This document shows positions 45,996 to 55,077 of a DNA stretch of 64,000 nt, in pieces. The notes below the pieces were generated by a model. That model ran no database searches. It was not told the origin of the DNA and saw only the letters and a list, made by a program, of their open reading frames with translations. The stretch's first letter is position 1. Each line of letters starts with the position of its first letter. The DNA is from Brooklawnia propionicigenes (GTDB lineage: Bacteria; Actinomycetota; Actinomycetes; Propionibacteriales; Propionibacteriaceae): contig NZ_AP028056.1 of the NCBI RefSeq assembly GCF_030297015.1, forward strand, positions 258,939-322,938, in the 5' to 3' direction. The translations under genes and the position numbers were made by a program.

Positions 45996-47289
45996 CGTCG
46001 TTGTCCCCTGATTCGTCGTCGTCTTCGACTGCTGCCCGGCGCACCAGCACGGTGTCGATCTGATGGCGGCGGCCGGTGGATTTCTCTGCCGTGATCTCGA
46101 GTCCGTTCCAGATGATCTGCGAACCGAAGATGGGCACCATGTTGAGCTCCTTGGCGAGCAGTCCGCCGACCGTTTCGACGTCCTCGTCCTCAAGCTGGAG
46201 ACCGAACAGGTCCCCCATGTCGTCGACCGGCATGCGCGCCGAGATCCGCCAGACGCCCGGCTCGACCTCCTCGGCCATGTCGGGTTCGGCGTCGTACTCG
46301 TCGGTGATCTCGCCCACGATCTCCTCGACGATGTCCTCGATGGTGGCCACCCCCGCGGTGCCGCCGAATTCGTCGATGACGATCACCATGTGATGACGGC
46401 TGGTCTGCATCTCCCGCATCAGATCGTCGATCGGCTTGGAGTCGGGTGTGAACGAGGCCGGACGCATCAGCGAGCCGACCGTTTCCCGCTTGTCCGCGTC
46501 CGGATTGTCGTAGACGCGGCGCATCAAGTCCTTGACGTACAAGACGCCGACGACATCGTCCAGGTCTTCCCCGATCACCGGGATCCGGCTGAAACCGGAC
46601 CGCAGCGCCAGTGAAAGCCCCTGCCGCAGCGTCTTGTCGCGGTTCAGATAGACCACATCGGTGCGTGGCACCATGACTTCTCGGACGATCGTGTCACCCA
46701 GCTCGAAGACCGACCTGATCATCTCGCGCTCGCCCTCGCTGGCGCCCGCGATCTTCTCGGCCTCGGCGATGAACGGGCCGTCCGCGTAGCCGTGGCCGGG
46801 AGTGATGGCGTTGCCCACCCAGATCAGCAATTGCGAGATCGGCCACAAGATGACCGACAGCACCGACAAGATCCGCGCCGAGGCGCCGGCGATGCCTTCG
46901 GCGTTCTGCCGGCCCAGGGTCCGCGGTGCGACGCCCCAGACCACGAAGGCGACCAGCGTCATGATCAGCACGGTCAGCCACAGCCGGGCGCCGAGACCGT
47001 GGAAATTGTCGACCAGCACCAGACAGACCAGCACCACCGAGGTGACTTCGCAGGCCACCCGCAGGAATGCGGCGGTGGTGGTCTCGGGCGCGGGATCATC
47101 GGTGATCTGCTTGACCGCTGCAGCACCCCGTTTGCCGTCGGCGACCATCTGTTCGGCGCGAGTCGGTGTGATGCTCACCAAGGCGGTCTCGACCGCGGAG
47201 CCGACCCCGGCCAGCACGGCTGCCAGCACCGCGCAACCGACCATGACCCAGTCGAGACCGGTCACTGTCCAGCCCTCGATCGTCGCCAC
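45988..47289 (-). CDS. CNNM/CBS domain membrane protein (HlyC/CorC family)
   Basis: 433 residues. A DUF21/CNNM membrane domain of about four helices (residues 1-160) is followed by VMVPRTDVVYLNRD and a CBS pair (about 200-330). The C-terminal CorC/HlyC module (GVWRISARMPVDDM...VGGLLAKELN) completes it. A very acidic tail follows. Relatives affect Mg2+ or Co2+ efflux; they are not haemolysins. The gene overlaps ybeY by 28 bases and era by 8. Confidence 0.92.
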   Translation of the reverse strand: MATIEGWTVTGLDWVMVGCAVLAAVLAGVGSAVETALVSITPTRAEQMVADGKRGAAAVKQITDDPAPETTTAAFLRVACEVTSVVLVCLVLVDNFHGLGARLWLTVLIMTLVAFVVWGVAPRTLGRQNAEGIAGASARILSVLSVILWPISQLLIWVGNAITPGHGYADGPFIAEAEKIAGASEGEREMIRSVFELGDTIVREVMVPRTDVVYLNRDKTLRQGLSLALRSGFSRIPVIGEDLDDVVGVLYVKDLMRRVYDNPDADKRETVGSLMRPASFTPDSKPIDDLMREMQTSRHHMVIVIDEFGGTAGVATIEDIVEEIVGEITDEYDAEPDMAEEVEPGVWRISARMPVDDMGDLFGLQLEDEDVETVGGLLAKELNMVPIFGSQIIWNGLEITAEKSTGRRHQIDTVLVRRAAVEDDDESGDNDDD

Positions 47290-47720
47290 TCAGCGATGAT
47301 CGTGTCGTTCAGCCCGAACATCACGGCCTTTTCCGCCGGCTCGCCGTGATCGTGGCCGAGTAAGTGCAGCAGCCCGTGAATCAGCAGGTACTGGATCTCC
47401 TCGGCGGGCTCACGGCCGTTCTCCGGGGCCTGCGCCGAGGTGAACTGCGGGCAGATGACGATATCACCGAGCATGCCGCGAGGTGGCTCTTGACCCGGCT
47501 CGGGGGCCCGTAGCTCGTCCATCGGAAAGCTCATCACGTCGGTGGGACCCGGCAGATCCATGAACCGTTGATGCAGCTCGGCCATCGCGTCCGGATCGAT
47601 CAGCAGGATCGACAGCTCGGCCTGCGGATGGATGCGCAGCCTGGCGAGGGCGAACTCCGCCAGCTGCACCAGCGCCAATTCGTCGACTTCGGCACCCGAC
47701 TCGTTGTTGACCTCGATCAT
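47262..47720 (-). CDS. ybeY: endoribonuclease YbeY
   Basis: 152 residues. HGLLHLLGHDHGEPAE carries the H-x3-H-x5-H zinc site of the rRNA maturation nuclease; FMDLPGPTDVMSFPMDE is the conserved central motif. It functions in 16S rRNA 3' end maturation and ribosome quality control. The ATG overlaps the phoH stop as ATGA. Confidence 0.95.
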   Translation of the reverse strand: MIEVNNESGAEVDELALVQLAEFALARLRIHPQAELSILLIDPDAMAELHQRFMDLPGPTDVMSFPMDELRAPEPGQEPPRGMLGDIVICPQFTSAQAPENGREPAEEIQYLLIHGLLHLLGHDHGEPAEKAVMFGLNDTIIAEWRRSRAGQ

Positions 47721-48706
47721 CGGGTCCCTCGCTGTCCGCGCGAGGTGAAGGCCTCGGCCAAGGTCGAGTCGTACCGGTCGTAGGCGGCCACGATGTCACC
47801 GACCAGCTTGTGACGCACCACATCGCGTTTGGTCAGCTGGCAGAACGCGATATCGCGCACTCCGTCGAGAATGCCCTGCACCGCGCGCAGACCGCTGCGG
47901 ACCCCGCCGGGCAGGTCGACCTGCGTGGTATCACCGGTGACGACGATCTTCGAGCCGAATCCCAGCCGGGTCAAGAACATCTTCATCTGCTCCATCGAGG
48001 TGTTCTGGGCCTCGTCCAGCACGATGAAAGCGTCGTTGAGCGTACGCCCGCGCATGTAGGCCAGCGGTGCCACCTCGATCACGCCTCCGGTCAGCAGCTT
48101 GGGGAGCGACTCGGGATCGAGCATGTCGTGCAACGCGTCGTAAAGCGGACGCAGGTAGGGGTCGATCTTGTCGTTCAGGGTGCCCGGCAGGAAGCCGAGC
48201 CGCTCCCCTGCCTCGATGGCGGGGCGGGTCAGGATGATGCGGGTGACCTGCTTGGACTGCAGCGCTTGCACCGCCTTCGCCATCGCGAGATAGGTCTTGC
48301 CGGTGCCAGCAGGACCGATGCCGAAGGTGATGGTGTGCTTGTCGATGGCGTCGACATAGCGCTTCTGGTTCAGGGTCTTGGGACGAATCGTGCGGCCACG
48401 GCTGGACAAGATGTCCTGGGTGAGGATCTCGGCCGGACGCACGCCGTCGGCGCCCATCGCGATGACCCGCTCGACGGTCTCGGTGCTCAGGCCCTGGCCG
48501 GTACGCAGGATGGTGATGACCTCGGTGAGTGCCTCGGTCGCAGCGGCGATGTCGCTGGTTGTGCCGGTGAGCGTGAACTCGTTTCCGCGCACATGGATGT
48601 CGGCCGCCAGCTCGCGTTCCATGATTCGCAGGAATTCGTCGCGGGGGCCCAGGACGTTGACCATGTCGATGGAGGCAGGTACCACGAATGTGCGGCTGCC
48701 GGGCAT
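47717..48706 (-). CDS. phoH: PhoH-like ATPase
   Basis: 329 residues. The N-terminal nucleic-acid binding region (about 1-110) is followed by the P-loop GIGPAGTGKTYLAMAKAVQAL, TRPAIEAGERLGFLPG and Walker B AFIVLDEAQNTSMEQMKMFLTRLG. It probably supports RNA metabolism together with YbeY, its constant neighbour. No ribosome binding site precedes ATG 48706. The 149-base gap upstream shows no clear promoter. Confidence 0.94.
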   Translation of the reverse strand: MPGSRTFVVPASIDMVNVLGPRDEFLRIMERELAADIHVRGNEFTLTGTTSDIAAATEALTEVITILRTGQGLSTETVERVIAMGADGVRPAEILTQDILSSRGRTIRPKTLNQKRYVDAIDKHTITFGIGPAGTGKTYLAMAKAVQALQSKQVTRIILTRPAIEAGERLGFLPGTLNDKIDPYLRPLYDALHDMLDPESLPKLLTGGVIEVAPLAYMRGRTLNDAFIVLDEAQNTSMEQMKMFLTRLGFGSKIVVTGDTTQVDLPGGVRSGLRAVQGILDGVRDIAFCQLTKRDVVRHKLVGDIVAAYDRYDSTLAEAFTSRGQRGTR

Positions 48707-48855
48707 GTGGGCTACAGTGCCTGCCGCCGATCGGGGGTCAGCGGCATCCTCGAGAGGTTGATGACTGGTAGACAGGACGATCCTTCCGTAGCGTTCCCGT
48801 CAATTCTATGCGCGCGCCGCCAACCGTCGGCACCGCGGCGGCGATCCAGCGCGTC

Positions 48856-49326
48856 TCAGCTCTCGTCGTCCTCGTCGTCCCCGGGGTTCTCCAGGTCTTC
48901 CTCCGAGATGATGTGCACCGCCGCTTCCTCAGCGCTGGCCGCGCCACCGGAAATGCCCACATCGGCGGCCACCGACTGTGCCTCGGTGTCCTCGGCGTCG
49001 ATACCACCGCCGGCCGAGATCAAGCGTCCTGCTCTGGCGGAGCCGACCTGGCGGTTCTCGCGGTTCGGGTTCCAGGGGCCGCGCAGCTTCTTCGGGTTCT
49101 CTTCGGGTTCTTCTTGAGCGATGCGCTGCTCGAGAGTCTCCCCCTGGCGCATCTCTGCGGGTGTGTTGCCGAATCCTTGCGCAGGCGACCAATTGTCGGG
49201 CGCGGTATAGCCCTCATCGAGAACATCATCCACGCCGCGGTTGATCAGCGAATCGGACTGGCTGAGCTGCTCCATCTGTACAGAGGGCTCAGGTGCGTCC
49301 TCACTGTGTGCCATGTTCTCTGTCAT
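48856..49326 (-). CDS. DUF5709 family protein
   Basis: 156 residues, acidic and probably disordered. The conserved stretch DSLINRGVDDVLDEGYTAPDNW followed by GETLEQRIAQEEPE is the DUF5709 signature, an actinobacterial family without known function. The C-terminus is rich in Asp and Glu. Starts at 49326 or 49314 are both possible. It is not clearly linked to its neighbours. Confidence 0.8.
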   Translation of the reverse strand: MTENMAHSEDAPEPSVQMEQLSQSDSLINRGVDDVLDEGYTAPDNWSPAQGFGNTPAEMRQGETLEQRIAQEEPEENPKKLRGPWNPNRENRQVGSARAGRLISAGGGIDAEDTEAQSVAADVGISGGAASAEEAAVHIISEEDLENPGDDEDDES

Positions 49327-49395
49327 GTATCGATACTGCCATCACCGGCAATACGGCGTGCCCAGACGCGCCCAACTGGGCCGTCGGGCAGTGGC

Positions 49396-50400
49396 CTAAA
49401 CGCGGGCCGTGGAACCGTCCGACGAGTTCCCGACCGGTTGCACGAGATCCGAACGCAGAATACCGGCCAGCGCCTGAGCCCAGTGCTCCTGAGCGTTCAA
49501 TGCCGGCACCAGCGTGAACTCGGCGCCGCCGGCCGACGTGAAGGTCTTGGCGAGCTTCGAACCGATGTCGTAGACCGTCTCCAGACAATCCACGGCGAAC
49601 CCCGGGCAGACCACCAGCACCCGCTGGGCACCGTCGCGCGCCCATGCGACGCATTCGGTCTCCAGCGCCGGTTCGAGCCATTTCATCGGCTTGATCGCCG
49701 ACTGGAAGGTCACCCGGAGCTTGTCGTCGGGTACGCCCACGGCTTTGGCCAGCAGGTGGGCGGTGGAGCGGCACTGCTGCTCGTAGTCCATGCCGGTGCG
49801 GGCACCGCGCACCTGATGGCTCACCGGGATCGAATGGAACGAGATGACCATCAGGTCGTAGTCGTCGGTGAAGTACGGCCGCACGCTGGTGGCCAGCGAG
49901 TCGATATAGCCGGGGTGATCGTAGTAGGGACGCAGCAGCCGCAGCCGGGCTTGCGGGCAGCGGGCGCTCACCTGCTCGATCGCGTACTCGGCCGCACTGG
50001 TGTAGCTGGAGTAGGTCTCATGGGGAAACATCGGAGCCACCACGATCTGATCGGCGCCGGCCAGCTGATCGACGACATCATCGATCCCGGGATGCCCGTA
50101 CCTCATGAACGGCACCACCGGATGCCCCAGTTCGGTGCTCAGCCGCACCGCCAGGGCTTCGCTGTGCACGGCCAGGGGCGAGCGTCCGCCTGCCTGCGCG
50201 AAAAGATCCCGGTAGCGGGCCGCGGAACCGCCCACCCGTCCAGGAACGATGATCTTGTCCACCAGTACCCGGCGGACCGCGTCGGGCATGCCCATCATGT
50301 ACGGATCATTGAGGAACTCCGACAGGTACTCCTTCACTGCGGTCTTGTCGGGGCTGTCGGGAGTACCGGTGTTGACGAGCAGCGTTACAGTGCCGGGCAC
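49396..50400 (-). CDS. hemH: ferrochelatase family protein
   Basis: 334 residues. LLVNTGTPDSPDKTAVKEYLSEFLNDP, RYGHPGIDDVVDQL, SFHSIPVSH (catalytic histidine) and FAVDCLETVYDIG (catalytic glutamate) place it in the chelatase family that inserts iron into porphyrin. The N-terminal text is of the proteobacterial/Bacteroidetes protoporphyrin ferrochelatase type rather than the LLVLSFGGPEGP-like coproporphyrin ferrochelatases usual in actinobacteria. The gene overlaps tgt by 16 bases. No other heme genes are near. The family is secure; the substrate porphyrin is not. Confidence 0.88.
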   Translation of the reverse strand: MPGTVTLLVNTGTPDSPDKTAVKEYLSEFLNDPYMMGMPDAVRRVLVDKIIVPGRVGGSAARYRDLFAQAGGRSPLAVHSEALAVRLSTELGHPVVPFMRYGHPGIDDVVDQLAGADQIVVAPMFPHETYSSYTSAAEYAIEQVSARCPQARLRLLRPYYDHPGYIDSLATSVRPYFTDDYDLMVISFHSIPVSHQVRGARTGMDYEQQCRSTAHLLAKAVGVPDDKLRVTFQSAIKPMKWLEPALETECVAWARDGAQRVLVVCPGFAVDCLETVYDIGSKLAKTFTSAGGAEFTLVPALNAQEHWAQALAGILRSDLVQPVGNSSDGSTARV

Positions 50401-51683
50401 GTGGGCCTCCTCAGGTCGTGAGAGTCGCTCTTGATCGAAGGGACACTGCCGTAGAAGCGGCCGAGTACCTCGGTACGGCAGCCCTCGAAGTCGCCGGACA
50501 CCAGGGCTGCGCGGATGGTGTCGACCAGCCGCACGGTGAATCGTTCATTGTGGATGGTGGCCAAGGTGGCGGCCAGCATCTCCTTGGCCTTGAACAGATG
50601 ATGCAGATAGGCGCGGGTGTAGTGGGTGCACGTGTAACAGTCGCAACCGTCCTCGAGCGGGACGAAGGCGCGCCGGTTGGCCGCGGTGGTGACGTTGTAG
50701 CGGCCGTCCGCGGTGTAGATGGCGGCGTTTCGGGCGACCCGGCTCGGGTTGACGCAGTCGAAGGTGTCGATTCCCGCGGCGATCGCGGCGAAGAAATCGT
50801 CCGGTTCGCTGATGCCGAGCAGATGCCGCGGCTTGTCCTCCGGCAGCTCCGAGGTGCACCAGGAGACGATCTCACCGAGCCGCTGCTTTTCCAGTGCACC
50901 GCCGATACCGTAGCCGTCGAAGTGCTGACCATCGGCCTCGGTCGCCAGCAGCCCGCGGCAAGCCTGCCTGCGCAGGTCTTCGTATTGCGCACCCTGCACC
51001 ACACCGAACAGCGCCTGATACGGACGATGGGCGCGCTGCGCGGTCAGTTCGCGCTGGGCCACCAGGCACCGTTGAGCCCAGGCCTGGGTCCGCTGTACCG
51101 AGGTTTCCTGGTACCCGCGGGTGTTCAGCAAAGTGGTCAACTCGTCGAACGCGAAGATGATGTCTGCCCCGAGTTGATGCTGCACCGTCATGCTGATCTC
51201 GGGGGTGAAGCGATGCCGGTCGCCGTTGATCGGTGAATTGAACCAGACACCGTCATCGTCCACATGGGCCTGGCGCTGCTTGCCTTCGGCGATCACTTCG
51301 TCGTTCTGCAGGCCGGTGACGTCCATGGCCAGCACTTTCTTGAAGCCCGCTCCCAGACTCATCACCTGGAAGCCACCGGAATCGGTGAAGGTGGGCCCGG
51401 GCCAGTTCATGAATGCCCCGACGCCGCCGGCCTCGTCGACGATATCGCTGCCGGGCTGCAGATAGAGGTGGAAGGCATTGGCCAGCACGGCCTGGCCGCC
51501 CAATTGGGCGATCTGTTCGGGCAGCACGGCCTTCACGTTGGCTTTGGTGCCGACCACGATGAACGCCGGGGTTTCGATCTGGCCATGGGGAGTCCGGATG
51601 ACGCCGGCGCGTCCCAGGCCGTTGGGCAGTCTGGCATCTACCCGGAAACCGAAGTCGTCGGGACTTGGTGGCTCACTTGTCAT
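50385..51683 (-). CDS. tgt: tRNA-guanine transglycosylase (queuine tRNA-ribosyltransferase)
   Basis: 432 residues. Catalytic and binding motifs are FTDSGGFQVMSL (Asp), VVQGAQYEDLRRQ, GIGGAL, and DTFDCVNPSRVARN with the nucleophilic aspartate. The zinc site CDCYTCTHYTRAYLHHLF is intact. It replaces guanine-34 with a queuosine precursor in tRNAs for Asp, Asn, His and Tyr. It overlaps tatC by 11 bases and hemH by 16. gluQ, which modifies queuosine further, lies 3.4 kb away. Confidence 0.95.
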   Translation of the reverse strand: MTSEPPSPDDFGFRVDARLPNGLGRAGVIRTPHGQIETPAFIVVGTKANVKAVLPEQIAQLGGQAVLANAFHLYLQPGSDIVDEAGGVGAFMNWPGPTFTDSGGFQVMSLGAGFKKVLAMDVTGLQNDEVIAEGKQRQAHVDDDGVWFNSPINGDRHRFTPEISMTVQHQLGADIIFAFDELTTLLNTRGYQETSVQRTQAWAQRCLVAQRELTAQRAHRPYQALFGVVQGAQYEDLRRQACRGLLATEADGQHFDGYGIGGALEKQRLGEIVSWCTSELPEDKPRHLLGISEPDDFFAAIAAGIDTFDCVNPSRVARNAAIYTADGRYNVTTAANRRAFVPLEDGCDCYTCTHYTRAYLHHLFKAKEMLAATLATIHNERFTVRLVDTIRAALVSGDFEGCRTEVLGRFYGSVPSIKSDSHDLRRPTCPAL

Positions 51684-52578
51684 CGGTCTGAATTGTCTTT
51701 CCCAGGTACGCGGCTTCGGCTTCTTCGGGGCTGATCTCGCCGCTGCGAATCCGCAGCTTCAGGCTTCTCTTCTCTCGCCGCGAGCAGATGAGCTCGCTGA
51801 CCACGTACATGATTACCATCGGCAGCGAAAGCGCGAGCATCGAGAACGGATCACCCGAGGGTGTCGCCACCGCCCCGAACACGAAACAGACGAAGATCGC
51901 GATCGTGCGCGCCTTCCTGAGCTGCCAGCTCTTCAGCATGCCCAACATGTTGAGCATGACCAGGATGACCGGCAACAAGAAGCTGATCCCGAAGACCAGA
52001 AGCATGCGCATTTCGAGCGAGAGGAAGTCGTTGAGGTCCTGCAGGTTGGCCACTCCGGCCTGCGCGACGGTGAAGCCCAGCATGAACTCGAACGCCTTCG
52101 GCAGCGTCAGGTAGCCGACGACCACACCGGCCAGGAAGAGCGGGATCGCCGACAACAAGAAGAGCTGGGCGACGCGCTTCTCGTTGTTCAGCAGGCCGGG
52201 AACGATGAACGCCCACAGCTGATACAACCAGACGGGGCAGGCGGCGATGATCGCAGCCAGGCCCGCCGCCTTCAGGGCCAGCAGCATCGGCGAGGCAACA
52301 CCGGAGTTCACCACCTGGATCATCGCGTCGGGGTTCTTGGCACTCACCCGGTCCGCCGCGATCTGGTACGGACGCAGGATCAACTCGACGATCGGAGCGT
52401 AGAAGATGAAGGCGACGATGAACAAGACCACGATCGCCACCATCGAGACGATCAGACGGTAGCGGATCTCGCGGAGATGGTCCCAGATGCTCATCGCCCC
52501 GTTCTCATCGAACTGGGGTGGCTTGAGCCACGCAAACCTCCCCCCGGGCTTGCCGCTGGTGCTGGTATCGGTCGACAT
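51673..52578 (-). CDS. tatC: Sec-independent protein translocase TatC
   Basis: 301 residues with six membrane helices. MSIWDHLREIRYRLIVSM is the N-terminal TatC motif and FALSLP-like text (MLALSLPMVIMYVVSELICSRREKR) ends the membrane part. It recognises twin-arginine signals. A GTG 9 bases upstream of the chosen ATG is possible. It lies 9 bases after tatA. Confidence 0.95.
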   Translation of the reverse strand: MSTDTSTSGKPGGRFAWLKPPQFDENGAMSIWDHLREIRYRLIVSMVAIVVLFIVAFIFYAPIVELILRPYQIAADRVSAKNPDAMIQVVNSGVASPMLLALKAAGLAAIIAACPVWLYQLWAFIVPGLLNNEKRVAQLFLLSAIPLFLAGVVVGYLTLPKAFEFMLGFTVAQAGVANLQDLNDFLSLEMRMLLVFGISFLLPVILVMLNMLGMLKSWQLRKARTIAIFVCFVFGAVATPSGDPFSMLALSLPMVIMYVVSELICSRREKRSLKLRIRSGEISPEEAEAAYLGKTIQTDDK

Positions 52579-52587
52579 CGACCCCAC

Positions 52588-52974
52588 TTACCGCTGGTCG
52601 GCCGGTGGCTGCTGGTTCTGCGGGGCCTGCTGCGGATCGTAGACCGGCTGCGACTGCGAGGGGTAGGGCTGCGCCTGCGGAGCCTGCTGCGGGAACTGCG
52701 GCTGGGGCTGGGCGGGATCGTAGGCCTGCGGAGGCTGCGGTGCCGGCTGCACGTAGGGCTGCTGCACCTGCGGGGCGGGTTGTTGGGGCGCGGCGGTGAT
52801 CTGGGGCTGCTGGGCCGCAGCGGAATCCTCTTTCTTGAGATCGCGGGTTTCTTCCTTGAACTCGCGAATGGCTTTGCCGGACGCCTTTCCGAGCCCTGCC
52901 AGCCGGGTCCCTCCGAACAGCAGCAAGACCACGATCAAGATGATGATCAATTCCGGCCAACCGATAGAACCCAT
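52588..52974 (-). CDS. tatA: Sec-independent protein translocase TatA
   Basis: 128 residues from ATG 52974 after GGAGGAAGT. MGSIGWPELIIILIVVLLLFGGTRLAGLGKASGKAIREFKEE is the single helix, FG hinge and amphipathic helix of TatA. The remaining 80 residues are almost entirely Gln, Pro, Ala and Tyr, a low-complexity tail longer than in most TatA proteins. Confidence 0.94.
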   Translation of the reverse strand: MGSIGWPELIIILIVVLLLFGGTRLAGLGKASGKAIREFKEETRDLKKEDSAAAQQPQITAAPQQPAPQVQQPYVQPAPQPPQAYDPAQPQPQFPQQAPQAQPYPSQSQPVYDPQQAPQNQQPPADQR

Positions 52975-53089
52975 GACTTCCTCCAGCTTTCGCAACGCGC
53001 GTGGCTTCCATGCTATGCGCACGGGCACGCCAGGCCCGAACTCTTCCGGGTGTCGGCTGTTGGTGTAGCGGCGCTGCCGGATCAGGCAG

Positions 53090-54037
53090 TCAACCGAAAA
53101 GCGTCTCGGTACGTTCGATCGCTTCCCGCGCCGCCGCGGCTGCCGCCGAGCCGACTCCTTCGGGCGACCTCACCCGCGCCTGGTCACCCAGCCGCAACAG
53201 CAGACTGTCGAGCCAGGCCGGATCGGCCACGGCGAAGCGGACGGTCGCGCTGCCATCCGGATGGTTCTGGATCTCGCGTGCGGGATAGTAGTCGACCACC
53301 CAGGTTGCGCTCGCCGCCAACTCCAAGGTGACTTCCCCATTCGACTGATCGAACCATCCTTCGGGAAGTTCCGGTGCCGAGCCGTGCTTGTCGGCGCTCT
53401 GCCCGGTCAACGCGACATCGGCGATACGGTCGAGCCGGTAGGTGCGCCAGTCCTGGCGTTCCAGGCTCCAGGCCTGCAGATAGGCGATCGAGTCGCGCAT
53501 CTGGATCTCGGCGGGGTCCACCTCCGGATAGCTGGTGACCCCGCGGGCCGCTCCGTCATAGGTGAGCCGCACCCGCTGCCGCCGATCGATGGCCGACGCC
53601 AGCGTCTCACGAATGCGCTCGTCCCCGGTGCTCACCGAGAGCCACACCAGGTCCTGTTGACCGGTGGCCTCGGACAGCTTCCTGGCGGCGCTGCGGGCCG
53701 CCTCCCGGACCGGGCCGGTGGTCATCTCGGCGACTGCTTGCAGAGCCACCAGCAGGGCGACCGCTTCGTCGGGGGTGAAGCGCATCGGCCGGGACAGGTA
53801 GTCGGCGTTGCTGAGGTGGATGACGCCTTCGCTCTCCGCGGCGTCCATGTCGATCTCGATGAGATCGTCGGGCAGGCCACCCGGCAGTCCGCACATCCAC
53901 AGCACGTTCAGATCGGCAAGCAGCTGCCTTCGGGTGATGCCGTAGTCAGCGGCTACCTCGGCCACACCGATACCCGGATGGGCCTGCAGATAGGGAACCA
54001 TGGCCAGCAACCGGGCCACCTGCTCTTGGGATGTCAT
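53090..54037 (-). CDS. pafC: WYL domain transcriptional regulator PafC
   Basis: 315 residues. An N-terminal winged helix (LQAHPGIGVAEVAADYGITRRQLLADLNVLWMCGLPG) precedes the WYL domain, whose core here is PEVDPAEIQMRDSIAYLQAW...WRTYRLDRI, and the WCX C-terminal domain. With PafB it forms the heterodimer that activates a LexA/RecA-independent DNA-damage response in mycobacteria. It overlaps pafB by 4 bases. Confidence 0.92.
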   Translation of the reverse strand: MTSQEQVARLLAMVPYLQAHPGIGVAEVAADYGITRRQLLADLNVLWMCGLPGGLPDDLIEIDMDAAESEGVIHLSNADYLSRPMRFTPDEAVALLVALQAVAEMTTGPVREAARSAARKLSEATGQQDLVWLSVSTGDERIRETLASAIDRRQRVRLTYDGAARGVTSYPEVDPAEIQMRDSIAYLQAWSLERQDWRTYRLDRIADVALTGQSADKHGSAPELPEGWFDQSNGEVTLELAASATWVVDYYPAREIQNHPDGSATVRFAVADPAWLDSLLLRLGDQARVRSPEGVGSAAAAAAREAIERTETLFG

Positions 54038-55017
54038 GGCTGCTCCCCCACGGCCCGCAGCGGCGTGTCGGCGTGCGCGGCCACCACCTCACGCAGCTGG
54101 TCGAGCACCCCAGCGCGCAGTCCGGCGGGTTCCAGCACGATCACGTCGGCTCCGTGACTGGCGATCTCGGCGACCGCATTTGCCGCGTTGAGTTGCAGAC
54201 GATAGGCCTCGAAGCCGGCTGGCAGCTCGATGGACGACGCCACCTGCTCGGCCCTGCGGCGCAGGGCCGGGGCGCGTTCGGTGCGGATGGCCAGCACCAC
54301 CTCGAGGTCGGATTTCGGAATCAGAGCGTCGACGTGGCCGCTGAGCGCGGCATCGTCGGGCGGCACGAATGCACCAGGGCGTCCGATTGTCGATACCGTT
54401 CCGCTGATCCGGGACAGCTTGAACATGCGAGGGGCCTGTCTGTCGCAGTCGAAAGCCAGCAGATAGGTGCTGTTGTTGCGCAGCACCAGCCGCCACGGCT
54501 GCACCGTACGCCGCTGGCCCGACTTGTAGTCGAACTGCGCGGTCTGCCGGTCGATCATGGCTTGCCACAGGGGGTCGAAGGCAGCCTCCCGGGCGCTCAG
54601 CCGGGGAGCCAGTGCCCGCAATCGGCTCGGATCCGGGTCGACGCCGGCGGCGCGCAGCTTGGCCAGCGCGTGACTGGTCTGATCGGCGACGCTGGCCTGC
54701 TGCCAGACTGTCGCGGCGAGCCCCAGCACCATGGCTTCCTCGCCGGTGAATTCGATGGGCGGCAGTTCGAAGTCGGTGCGCACGATCCGGTAGCCCGGCT
54801 CGTCGTCGAAGAAGCGTTCATCGCTGCCGGTCTCGACCGGAATGCCCATCGCACGCAGTTCGTCCTTGTCGCGTTCGAACGCACGGTTGAAGCTCTCGTC
54901 GCCCAGACCGCGGTAGCCTTCGACAGTCTCGCGGATCTTCTCGCGTGGGACGAATCGTCGCGAACTGAGCAACAGAATCGTCAGATTGACGAGTCTCTCG
55001 GTCTTGCGCGCAGCCAC
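54034..55017 (-). CDS. pafB: WYL domain transcriptional regulator PafB
   Basis: 327 residues. RLVNLTILLLSSRRFVPREKIRETVEGYRGLGDESFNRAFERDKDELRAMGIPVE is the winged helix. The WYL domain follows (QFDYKSGQRRTVQPWRLVLRNNSTYLLAFDCDR), then a WCX extension. It partners PafC. In many actinobacteria pafA (Pup ligase) precedes it; here the divergent gluQ gene occupies that place and pafA is not in the window. Confidence 0.92.
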   Translation of the reverse strand: MAARKTERLVNLTILLLSSRRFVPREKIRETVEGYRGLGDESFNRAFERDKDELRAMGIPVETGSDERFFDDEPGYRIVRTDFELPPIEFTGEEAMVLGLAATVWQQASVADQTSHALAKLRAAGVDPDPSRLRALAPRLSAREAAFDPLWQAMIDRQTAQFDYKSGQRRTVQPWRLVLRNNSTYLLAFDCDRQAPRMFKLSRISGTVSTIGRPGAFVPPDDAALSGHVDALIPKSDLEVVLAIRTERAPALRRRAEQVASSIELPAGFEAYRLQLNAANAVAEIASHGADVIVLEPAGLRAGVLDQLREVVAAHADTPLRAVGEQP

Positions 55018-55077
55018 GTATCCACGCTAGCAGGCAGCTTTTCGATGCACTGTGATGGGCCACGTAAGCTACCACCC

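Noticed and set aside
45996-46193. An N-terminal extension of Era
   Set aside because: It runs antisense-free but lies inside the CBS-domain gene in another frame. Era proteins begin shortly before the GRPNAGKST motif, which fits ATG 45995.
51478-53331. A 617-codon open frame on the + strand
   Set aside because: It is antisense to tgt, tatC, tatA and pafC, all of which have clear family motifs.
54031-55077. A 349-codon upstream extension in frame with gluQ
   Set aside because: It is antisense to pafB. The gluQ family begins at the GRFAPSP motif right after GTG 55078.
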